Origin: Carposina sasakii
Lineage: Eukaryota > Arthropoda > Insecta > Lepidoptera > Carposinidae
Length of the DNA: 64,000 bases
Assembly: GCA_014607495.2 (NCBI GenBank)
Contig: CP053172.1
Span: 4,726,888-4,790,887 of the forward strand
Direction: 5' to 3'
The notes under the pieces were generated by a model. That model saw only the letters and a list, made by a program, of their open reading frames with translations, did not search any database and was not told the origin of the DNA. Positions 25,701 to 37,700 of this stretch are shown piece after piece (position 1 is the first letter of the stretch; each line of letters starts with the position of its first letter). The translations under genes were made by a program, and so were the position numbers.

Positions 25701-28700
25701 TATTTTGCTTCCTTTTCACTTTTCTTCTTATTTTTCTTCTTAGGAACTCGCCTCGGATTGAACACACAAAATCCGTGCGACTTACAAATATGTCGACGGT
25801 TCACCCTTACCGTCTGGAACGCGGTAGAAATTCTCTACGATTTCTTCTAACATTTTATCTAGTTTGTCCCTTGACTGACCTCTTTTGCGCCCTATATTTA
25901 TTTCAAAATAAACATTACATACATGTGTTATACATTGTTAAAAAGGTCTTAATTAGCTCTATCTAATTATATAAGAATCTTATTTTTAAGTTTAAACAAT
26001 AAAAAGTTGTCAAAGGAGAAAAGTCAAAATTCTTACCAATTTTACCGACTTGCTAAGTTTAGCCCTTAATAAAAACTAATTTATACAATCTATATACATG
26101 AATTATATATCACTAGAAAGGGCATAAACTGAACTCTAATAAGAAATAATCAGATTCATTCTAGTTGGAATATTCTCGAAGCTACTGTGAGCACAAGTTC
26201 AAAATCTTAATAAACTATAAAATCGCAAATATCTACTAAAGTAATTATTCAATCTACTTAAAAATACTCTTAATGTGCTCAGAATAGCTACCTACACCTA
26301 ATAAAACTCAAAGGGATAAGAAATAAGTCAGACACAAAACAACCCTACCTAGTACAAACTTAATGTTAGCGCTATACCTAACATGTATTGCAAACTCTTT
26401 ATTCAAATATCAACCTTATCTATATGTACATAACATCGAATCATTCAGTTTGGGTAGGTTTCATGTCTTCGTCGCCGACATTCTCCCCCTCGTGCAGAGC
26501 ACCAACTCTCGGCTCCGGCGACGACTCCACCGGCACCACCAGGATGATTTTCGAATGCGGGCGACGCAGTACTCCTCCGGGCGTCGCGACATCGACGACT
26601 CTCGTTCTCCCATCAGGTCCAGGGTAGACTTGGGTAATTCTTCCTCTCGGCCAGGTGCAGCGTGGTAGTGTGTGATCCACCACCAGCACGATGTCTCCAC
26701 AGCGCAGGTCCCTTGTTGCTGCTCGTCCATCAATCTTCCTGGGCAGCAACGTCGGCAGGTACTCCTTGATCCATCTGCTCCAGAAGTGGTCGACCATGCG
26801 TTGTGTGCTCTTCCATGTGCTCCGTCCTGCCATGTCTTGATCGGTGAAGGCGCCCACCCTAGGCGCTCCGCAGGATCTCCCAATCAGGAAATGATTGGGA
26901 GTGAGAGCTTCTTCACTGGCGTTCTCGTCCAAGTCTGTCAAGGGTCTTGAGTTGACGATATGTTCTGCTTCTACCAGCAGCGTGTGCAGTACTTCTTCTC
27001 TCGGGGTCTTCTCGTTCAGGGTCGCTGCAAGGGCTGTTTTCACGGAACGGACCATTCTTTCCCAGGCTCCGCCCATGTTCGGTGCGCCAGGTGGTATGAA
27101 TTTCCACCGGACGCCAATCTTCTCTGCTTCGGTCGCTAGAGTGTCTTCTTTCTTCAATTCTTCTATAGCCTCTTGCAGTTCTCTCTTCGCCCCGACGAAG
27201 TTGGTCCCGTTGTCGCTAAACAACACGCTGGGCATTCCTCTTCGTGCAGCCATTCGTCGGAGAGCCAGTATCATTGAGTCGGTTGATAGAGAGGTAGCCA
27301 ACTCAATGTGTACCGCTCTTGTGGTGAGGCATGTGAATAGAGCCCCCCACCTCTTCTCATGTCTTCTTCCGATCGTCACAATCATTGTGCCGAAGTAGTC
27401 CACCGCAGCACACGTAAAGGGGTGTGCTCCATGTCGCAGTCGTTCTTCTGGCAGATCTCCCGTCGGCACCGGTTGTGGTATCGTCTTCTTGACCCTGCAC
27501 CATTGACAGTGATGCAGAGTCCATTTAACCGCAGATCGTAGTCCCAGAATCCAGTACCGCTGTCTTAACTCGTTGATGACCGTCGCGTGGTTCCCATGGT
27601 TGAACCTCTCGTGGTAGTGCTGGATCAGCAACTTCGTGACGTAATTCTTCCCATCCAATACAACTGGTCTTTTGAAGTTGCGATCAATGTTCTGTGCCGC
27701 GTCGATTCTTCCTCGTAGATGTAGTAGACCATTCTCTTCTATGACATCCAACTTCTTCAATTTACTACTTCTGTCTAGAGGTTTCGATCTTCGCAGGCAG
27801 GTCGTCTCCTCTTCAAAACAATCTCTCTGGCTTCTTTGTAGTAGAAGCTTTTCTGCTTGCTCTAAGTACGTAGCTTCTAGAGGTATGAAGCGACGTACTT
27901 CTTTGCTCTTCTTCACGGTAACTGGTCTTGCAGGGACATTCTTCTTCCTGTTGACTTTCCACGAGGTGTCGTCTTTTTCTCTCTTCCTCGCAGCGTGGAC
28001 TCGATTCTTCTTTCTGCACATGTCAATGAACTGCAAAACTCTGGCAGTTGCTCTCCATAATCTTGTCCAGCTGGAGAACCTCAGTGGATCAGGAGTCATC
28101 ATCTTCGGGCCAGCGATTGCAGCAACTACTGCATTCTTTTCTTCCCCAGTAGGCTTCGTCTTGAAGGATCTGGGAGCTGGCCATTCTTCCTCTTTTCTCT
28201 GAAGAAACTCGGGGCCTGTGAACCATCTGTGCGCCTGGTTGAAGTTCTCAGGAATCTCTCGCGTCGCATCATCTGCCGGATTTTGTGCCGTGGGAATCCA
28301 ACGCCACTCTTGAGGCTTCGTTGTCTCTTCTATTTCCGCCAGGCGATGTGCGACGTAAGGCTTGAATGTCCTGGGGTCCGACTTAATCCAGGACAGTACA
28401 GTGCTGGAGTCGGTCCAGAAGATCTTCCTCTTCGTCTTCAGGTCTAACTCCTTCTCGACTGAGTGAGCCAATCTGCTTCCCAGTAACGCCGCCTGCAGCT
28501 CCAGCCGAGGAATCGATATCGGCTTCAGCGGCGTCACCCTCGCCTTTCCAGCCAACAGAGACACCAGTATCTTGCCATCTTCATTCTTCGTACGCCAATA
28601 CACGGCGGCGGCGTATGCTGTCTCGCTGGCATCTGTGAAGACGTGCAGCTCCCCCTCAGTGTTGGTCGGAGATATGCATCTTGGAATATGCAGATCTCGC

Positions 28701-31700
28701 AGCAGCTGTAGGTTCTTCATATACTTCTTCCAGGTTTCACAGGCTTCTTCAGTTATCTCTTCATCCCATCCAACCCCGCTTCTCCAGACATCTTGCATCA
28801 GTTTCTTCCCTTGTATCAGTACTGGAGAGACTAATCCCATGGGGTCGAATGTTGACATGATCGCGCTGGTGATTTCTCTCTTCGTCGGAGTTCTGGCCTC
28901 GTTAATAACATCTTCTGGAGTGTTCCGCAGACTCGTTCTAAACCCCAATGCATCTTCTTTGATGAACCAACGAAGTCCCAGAGTCTTCTCTTCATGACCC
29001 AGCGTGATTTCAGTCTTCATTTCTTCGGTCTTCATGTCAGCAAGAACTTCTGGATGGTTTGAAGCCCAACCGCGCAGTTCAAACCCAGCCTTCAGATGAA
29101 CGGTATCCACTTCTTTGGCAATCTTCTTTGCTGCTTCAACCGTGGCGAAACTCTGCAAGTAGTCATCCATATAATGATTTCGCACGATCGCTCTTGCTGC
29201 CTCAGGATACTCTTCTTTATGTTCTGCTGCATTCCGATTCTTAATATAGATAGCCGTACTGGGAGAGGATGCCGCACCGAAGATGACTGACTTCATTCTG
29301 TATTTCTTCGGAGATCCCTCTTGTCCTTGGCCCCTCCACAGGAATCTCAAGCTATCTCGATCTTCATCTCGTATTCTTATTTGCAGGAACATTTCCTTGA
29401 TGTCTGCTACTACTGCGATGTGACTCTGCCGAAACCTCAAAAGAACTCCAAACAGTGACTGCAACAAGTCTGGTCCCGGCAGCAGTGCATCGTTGAGACT
29501 CTTTCCTTGGACCTTGGCGGCAGCATCAAAGACAATCCTCATCTTCTTCTTCGTCGGATGCGTTACGGCGAAGTGCGGGAGATACCATTCTCTATCTGAT
29601 GTACATTCTTCTGGTGCTTCTTCCGCGTAGTCATTCTCGAGAAGATGATTGATTTGCCGCTCATATTCTTTCTTCATGTCGATGTCCTTGTCTAGCTTCT
29701 TCTCAATATTCTTCAATCTGTTCTCAGCAGATTTGTAGCTAGCAGGCATCCTTTCATCTTCTGTCTTCCATAGAAGTCCTGTTTCGAAGCGACCTCCTTC
29801 AATGCGACGACTTGTCTTCTCCAGTGTCTGCAGGGCCTTGGCTTCAATATCCATACTCGGGCGACGAGGCTGTATCCCCAGCGACTCAATACTGAAATGC
29901 TCCTTGATAATCTTCTCCATGTGGTCATCTTCTTCTCCAGCCAGCTGCGCACAGTTGATGAAGTGCACTGGCTTCGACTCTCCTCCATCGGTGCCATGCA
30001 GTACCCAACCTAACTCAGTGAGGGAGGCGATGGGTTGGTTCTTCTTTCCCCTCCTGATGGCTCTTGACACGATGAGGTGCCAGTTGTCTTGCCCAATCAA
30101 CAACTGTGGTGGATCTTCATTGTAGTGCAGCTGGTCTGCCATCTTCTTCAGATGTGAGCATTCTTCTATCCTAGACTTCTTGACGTATTGAGGCGCGAGG
30201 TCCATCTTGTCAATTGTTCGAACCTCGTTCAATCTCTTCTTGCCCTCTTGATGAACTCCTCGTATCTCCATAGACAGCCTTTGAGAGTTCTTCTTCATAA
30301 TAGTCTTCCCGCCGACAGTGGATATCGCCAAAGTCTCTTCCGGTCCTGACGCTCCAATCTTCTCTGCCACTGCTGAGTCTAACAGTGATACGGTAGACCC
30401 TTCATCCAGTAGCGCCAGGACCTTCTCCGAACCCCTGGGACCATACAACTCCACAGGAATTATCTTCAGGAAGGCTCTTGCTGTACTCGCAGTGTTGACC
30501 GGCAGCATGACGTGATTGGAGACCTCTTGGACGTCTTCTTCTTCTTCTTTCTCCGGCTGCTGCTGTCTCTTCTCTGTATTGTGCAGCAGTTGATGATGAA
30601 GACGCTTGCAGATCTTGCATGGAGGTCTCTTGCAGGTTTCCTTCCGATGAGGACTATGCAGACACTTGAAGCATAGCCTGGACTTCTTCACAATATCCCG
30701 GTGCTCCCCTCGGCAAGCTGGACACTCCATCTTCTCAGCCCGCGTTGGTTCTACTCGTTGCTCCGGCGGCCTTGGCTTCTCCGTAGTCTGATGCGTGAAG
30801 TGTTGCTTCAGGCCAAATCTTCTCGGCGTTTCAGGTGCTGCATATGCTCCACATCTATCAGCTTCTCGGTCTAGGAACCTGGACATCAACACCAGGTCCG
30901 GCTCTTCACTGTCTTCATGTTCAGCGGCGAAGTCGTACCATCTAAACTTCATGATAGGACCCATCTTCTCTTCGATGGCCTTCTTCATCTCTGGCGAATA
31001 CAGGAAATGTATCTTCTTCAGATTCTTGATCGTCGCAACCCCATTACTGACGATGCTGGCGAATAAGCATACATCCCTCGCAGTATCCATGATCTTCGGT
31101 AATGCCTTCATTCTTTCCAGTTCGTGCATCACCAAAGCATCTGGTCTTCCAAATCTTCTACGCAACGCATCGATGATTTCTTCAGGTGCAGAATCAGAAT
31201 ACAAAATATTCTTGATCGCCTCTCTTGCTGCCCCCTTCAGCGCTCTTCTCAGCCGCGCCATATTCTGAGTGCTTGAGAAGAGTGGTGCAGTATCTTCATA
31301 TACTCTCTTGAAGGCCAGCCATTCCGCGCTGTTTCCCTCGAAGGCAGGTAACTCGTGCATATAACTGGGTGGCGGTGCTGGACTTCTCACTGGACTGGAC
31401 TCCATCGCCATCTTGATAGCTCCAGCCAACTCGCTGACTCGGTACCCTGAAGACTCGTGCGGCCTCGCGTCGATGGCTGGAAGAGCTTCCTTCATCGGCT
31501 CCCCCTCCTTTTCTTCTACGTCCATCGTCGCTCGGACCCATTCTTGCACGTGCGCCGTTCTGTCTTCAGGCTCCTCGTCTTCTGATCTGGACTCGTCCTC
31601 TTCATCTTCATATTGGATACGAGCCAGTCTTGCTTCTGCCAATTCTGCTTCAGCCTCTATCTTCATTAACTTTAGACGTGCCAGTTCCTCACGCGCCTCA

Positions 31701-34700
31701 AGCTCCTTCTTCCGGGAGCGTTTCGACTTGGCGAGCGAGGGTGCCTTCACTGGAACCAAGGTGAGTGCTGAAGAGCTCTTCTTCTTCGGGTGTTCTTCTG
31801 TACCAGCGGCACTGGCCATCGTGCCAGAGCCTGTCGTCTTCGTCCCGGCGGAATCCATAGTCGACGTTCCTGTGGTGCCCGAAGTCGCTTCAGAAGAAGT
31901 CGTTCCCGAAGTCATCTCTGATGATGTTCTATCCTCTTCTTGTGCCGAAGACCTTCCGTATTGCGATCTGGTGACCGGCATCTTCTGCGCTGATATCTTC
32001 TCTTGTCCGAAGGATCCGGCTCGAAGGACCATCTGTTGCGGCCGGCTCCCGTTTCAGCGGGTCCGGCCGGGGAAAGGATCCCCGGGGTGACGAACGCGGT
32101 GGGCCCGGGGCGTAACTCCCAAACCCGCGCTGGTCGCGTCCGCCTCGCGCACCCTTCACCCGTGTGCGCAGCTCAGATATCAGCCGCGGCGTCGCGTACT
32201 AAATACGCGCCGGTCACCCTATTGTATGTTGTTGTCAAACCCCTGTATGTTGTTGTCGTACGCGGGAGTGAGAGAGACAAAACACACTTTTCTTCCAAAC
32301 TGCGGGCAAGAGGTCAGTCTTCAGGCAGTCTTCAGTGGCTTCTCTTGTTCCTATTTTGCTTCCTTTTCACTTTTCTTCTTATTTTTCTTCTTAGGAACTC
32401 GCCTCGGATTGAACACACAAAATCCGTGCGACTTACAAATATGTCGACGGTTCACCCTTACCGTCTGGAACGCGGTAGAAATTCTCTACGATTTCTTCTA
32501 ACATTTTATCTAGTTTGTCCCTTGACTGACCTCTTTTGCGCCCTATATTTATTTCAAAATAAACATTACATACATGTGTTATACATTGTTAAAAAGGTCT
32601 TAATTAGCTCTATCTAATTATATAAGAATCTTATTTTTAAGTTTAAACAATAAAAAGTTGTCAAAGGAGAAAAGTCAAAATTCTTACCAATTTTACCGAC
32701 TTGCTAAGTTTAGCCCTTAATAAAAACTAATTTATACAATCTATATACATGAATTATATATCACTAGAAAGGGCATAAACTGAACTCTAATAAGAAATAA
32801 TCAGATTCATTCTAGTTGGAATATTCTCGAAGCTACTGTGAGCACAAGTTCAAAATCTTAATAAACTATAAAATCGCAAATATCTACTAAAGTAATTATT
32901 CAATCTACTTAAAAATACTCTTAATGTGCTCAGAATAGCTACCTACACCTAATAAAACTCAAAGGGATAAGAAATAAGTCAGACACAAAACAACCCTACC
33001 TAGTACAAACTTAATGTTAGCGCTATACCTAACATGTATTGCAAACTCTTTATTCAAATATCAACCTTATCTATATGTACATAACATCGAATCATTCAGT
33101 TTGGGTAGGTTTCATGTCTTCGTCGCCGACACTTCGTTAAGGGTGGCAACGAAAAATCATCCTGTATAAGGACAGAAAGATAGCGAAAAGCGACTTTATT
33201 TTATAATAGTGTAGTGATAATATTATTTGATAAATAAAATCACTAACCTTTGTTCCCGCTAATGTTCAGCACAGACAAGTTACTAAGCTCCTGTATGGCC
33301 GGCGGGATGCTTTTGATGAGATTGCATGACACGTCCAACATAGAGAGGAGGGGGAAAAGGAGGCGGGGCTTGAGGGGGGAGGGGGAATCCTGGGGGAAGA
33401 TACATATATAGTATTATTATTTTATAATACAGGGTGTGTGTCACAGCCAGGCAAATACTGAAATACTCAACAAGTACCATTGTTTTGAGTTATTACTCGC
33501 AGGAAATGCATTTTTAATTTGATTAACCGCAATGTTTGCTGTCCGCGCGAATTGTTTCGGGCGATTCTGTGACTAGTTAAATGGGCTTATTGGTTATTGT
33601 GTGATACATTACTGTTTTTTTAGACCACTTGTGACTCTCCATTGGGATTGACCTGTTAATTGAATTTTTTGAGACGAACTATTTTTTTGAAAATCATATA
33701 TATGGCAAAATTTTGTTTTTAAGTCATTATATAAGACCTACTTAAATGAATTTCAGTAGTTTTCATCTCAGAATCATGGTGTGAAGTCGCCATATCAATA
33801 TTTACCTGGCTGTCACTTCCACCTTGTATTTGTATACTTATGCGGGTCTTCACTAGAATACATCAGCTGCATCTCCTTCCGTGCATGTCGTAAGAGTCGA
33901 CTAAGGAACTCAGGGACGTTCTCTCAGGCTTGTCACTGGTCTATGTAAAACGTCGCTATAGAAACACGGTGTCTAACTATTAGTTCAACTGAGGCCTATG
34001 TTTACAAATGGTTTTCCCATGGTGTGTGTGTGGGGGGGTTCCGGCCCCACCGGGCCACTTATTATTATTTGGCCCATATTCTTCATCTCAGCTGTGACAG
34101 AGCCATCTATCGGACGCAGGCAGAACCAAGTCCAATTCTAGAACTCGATATTAAGGTTTCTCACAATTATTATAACATACACATGGGCCAAACAAGAACT
34201 AGTGGCCCGGTGCGGCCGGAAGCACTTCCATTTTCACCACCACCACAAGTAAGAGTTTGACAGCTCTATAGACCGTCCGCATATGATGCGCCATCTGGTG
34301 GTAGAAAAAAATGCGAATACTCTCATTGGTTCTAGTTCTGTCCGCGTCCGATAGATGGCTCTGTTATGATGATGATGATGATCACGACTCACCCATTCAT
34401 CTTCATCGCCATTGGTGGTACCATCGTGGCTGATGGCCTGGCCGTCATCATCTGTTGTCAACTGGATCCGTGTCAGCATGTTGTTTGACAGAATCTACAG
34501 TGGAACAATAAATAATACATACATACATACATATAATCACGCCTTTATCCCTTATGGGGTAGGCAGAGCACCAAGGGCCGATAGAACCACATGGTGCCAC
34601 TTCTGACCAATTTCGAGGGTATAGTTGAGATGTACAAGTTCGGTTAGTAGTGACAGGCGGTCAACCCATAATCACAATAAAAAATATGTAATAAGTATGT

Positions 34701-37700
34701 AGAAAAATATGTATAAGAAACTGAGTAAATATTTGTGAAACAATATTGGCTGGCATTACTATTTTCATATTAAGCGTAGCGTTGTGCGCCCTCCGGACAG
34801 ATGGACCAATGACTTAAAGAGGACGGCTGGTAGTGACTGGATGGTGAAAACGGGAGATCGAGACATGTGACGTACACTGGGGGAAGCCTACGTCCAGCAG
34901 TGGACTGCAATAGGCTGACGACGACTACGACATTTTCATAGCATTTCCCTTTCTGTAAAAGCCTTCGCACTACCAAATAACACACATACAAACATACTCA
35001 AAACATGAAAACGCTTTAGCAAATTTACATTTTATGGCAATCAAAATTTTATTATGGGAGCTATCATTGAAAAAAAATATGATTGGAATGAGTATAATGT
35101 CCGTTCCATAGAATAGTTCTGCTGGATGCTGGCGCTAGTTACTATGTGTGTGACATTTTCTGTTTCGCTGCATACAAAAAATTATAGCTACAAAATCACG
35201 CATAGGAATCATTATAAATGAAATTGTATTAGGCGTTACAATTCGGAAGTTCAAACATTCACTATGGGTGCGCCCACCGCCGGGCCCTACACCCTCAACT
35301 GACCCTCGGATCTGATAACTCATAATTGCGAAAACAGGCACTTGCTCTAACTACAATCGCCATGAGAAACCAGACCCGAGCACCTAGCATGCAAGACGAT
35401 ACATTGCACCATTCCGAAATCAAAAACTAGATAAATAATCTACATATGTTTCGCCAACAACCGTGGCATCCTCGGGATTATAGAAATTAGTAAATTAGTA
35501 AACCACTAATTATTATGAACCTCTAAAACTAAAAAATAGGAATCATTCTATGAAACGGACTCTAGTAGGTTTCTTACCAGTGTCCTCAAGCTCTCAAGCC
35601 TCAGATGTCTCCTGGCGTCACACGCGGCGTCTAACAATCTCTCTCGCGGGGAGGTGGGGGGCGGACCACCCCGCGCGGCCCCCCGCGGCCCCCCGCGGCC
35701 CCCCGGGCAGTAGCACGCGAGGGGGTCGCTGTCTGAACCGATGGGGTCTAGCTGAAAGACAAGATGAAGATTGAAATCAAGAAAGCAAATAGAATAGGTT
35801 GTGGGACTGGTGAAAAGGGAAGCGCGCTTCCGGCCCCACCGGGCCACTAGTTATTATTTGGCCCATGTAAACATATATTGATATATATATATATATATAT
35901 ATATATTGATATAAATGGGCAAAGATAGCCACTTATTGGGTGCCTACAGACGGAAACCGGCGTAGGAGAGACCTAGGAGAAGATGGAGGGACGACCTGGA
36001 TAAGTTTCTGCCGGATTGGACCACTATAGCGGGAACAAGACAAGTGTGGGCTCAAATGGGGGAGGCCTTTGCCCAGCAGTGGGACACAGTAAAAAAATAC
36101 ATACATTCCAATTATTGTGAGAAACTTCAATATCTCGTTGTAGGGCTTTTATTGGATTGTGGGTTGGTTCTGTCTGCGTCTGATAGATTATTTGAGGATC
36201 ACACATACACAGACAGATACACTGTTGTTAGTGATCTTAGTGTAGGACTAGGTTAATGTGAAAAAATGAAAAAAAAATGTCGGACAATTTTGGAATTTTC
36301 CTGCGAAAATTTTCTGTGGTTTTCGCCTCAGAATCATGGTCTGAAGTCGCCATATCAATATTTGCCTGACTGTCACCTACAACCTGTATAGTTATGTGTC
36401 CTATACATGTATAACTAACCTGGGGTAAGCTTGGCCAACAAGTGATCTCGTTGTGACTGAGATCGAGCTGACGAAGGGAACTCGGGTATGACGTCACGTA
36501 AGACATGGATCTGTTGACAGGATTACACAAAACTAAGTAAAAAACCCGACTGTATAATATTTTTGTACCAGTGTAACTTTCACGACTAACACGAATCACC
36601 ACGAAATGCCAAGCTCCTTGCATCTTACCCTAAAAAATATTTTACTCTCTATTTTCCCTAAAACACATTTACCTAATTATTTACTGACACCACTTATAGC
36701 TTAAAGAAATAAAAATTTAAATATACTCCAAATTTACTCCATAATACCTAATCTTGCCCCAAAAATATATTTTACCCCAAAACATATTTATTCCATATTT
36801 ACCCCACAACTCAATACTTACAACTTTAGCACAAAAAAATCTAAATTTACCCCACAATTACTACACCCTGGTTTAATTTAAATTTGCCCCACAACAACCC
36901 CCGTTATTTTTTGTGTGTGTCTACACCAAAAATAACCCCAAAAACTCAACCTTACCCCACCCAAAAACCCAAACTTACCTCAAGCAATTATAGGCCATTC
37001 TAAGCCTCTGCAGCTGCGGCGCCCTGCACGCTAGCGCACCCGGCACCGCCGCGTACTGGTTGTGACTCAGGTCTAACTGCGCCAGCGCGGAGGTGCGGGG
37101 CGCGGGCGGCGCGGGGGGGGAGCAGGGCGAGGGGGGCGCGGGGCGAGGGGGGCGCGAGGGGCGGGGCCACAGGTGCGCGCGCGGCGCCGCGCTCCAGCTG
37201 CGAGGGGAATTGCAGGATGTATATCGCCCATCCCTTCGGCTGGCTCGTCTTACCAAAGCTTAGCCTGCCACCGGCAGATAACAGCTAATGGTGTCTCATT
37301 ACAGATTTGTTATTTATATTTCAACGTTTTTGCATTTAAATTCAACTTTATATCAGACAACTTTGGTCCATATATAATTACTAATGGACGCCCGCTATTC
37401 CGTCCGCGTGGACTGCAGAAAAAATAAAATGTCGAAATTATCCGGGAAAAAAATATTTTCCTGGGATAAATTGTAGTCTATGTGTTATTCAGATATGTGA
37501 GCTACATTTTTGTGAAGTTTCATCAAAATCCATTTAGTAGTTTTTGCGTGAAAGAGCAGCAAACATCCTCACAAACTTGTAAATGACGTACCTATATAAA
37601 TAAATCAGTAACAAGTTCCTAGTTTATCACCTGAAAGAATGCCTGAGTTCCTTAGGCAACTCTAACGAAATGCACATAAGGAGACAAAAGGTAAAACATG

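Larger units (their letters stand above)
25383..33131 (-). mobile_element. complete BEL/Pao retrotransposon in an Lrrk intron
   Basis: The two 1098-bp LTRs look identical on line-by-line reading and are flanked by the 5-bp duplication CTTCG (25378-25382 and 33132-33136), as BEL/Pao integrases make. A primer-binding site, a polypurine tract and one long gag-pol ORF are all present. The element sits inside a MITE-1 copy whose halves are 25029-25382 and 33137-33166. It has no env. It is in the same orientation as Lrrk. Confidence 0.96.
25029..33166. mobile_element. MITE-1 copy split by the BEL element
   Basis: The outer parts 25029-25382 and 33137-33166 form one ~380-bp MITE-1 (ends TACAGGGTG and CATCCTGTA) once the 7.7-kb insertion and one CTTCG are removed. 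The MITE is therefore older than the BEL insertion. Confidence 0.85.

Noticed and set aside
25382..25966. 194-codon + strand ORF in the LTR, repeated at 32003-32617
   Set aside because: It is duplicated only because the LTR is; it has no domain and ends in AT-rich sequence.
26672..32090. Several 60-225-codon ORFs on the + strand across the complete BEL element
   Set aside because: They overlap the 1863-codon gag-pol frame on the other strand and show no family features.
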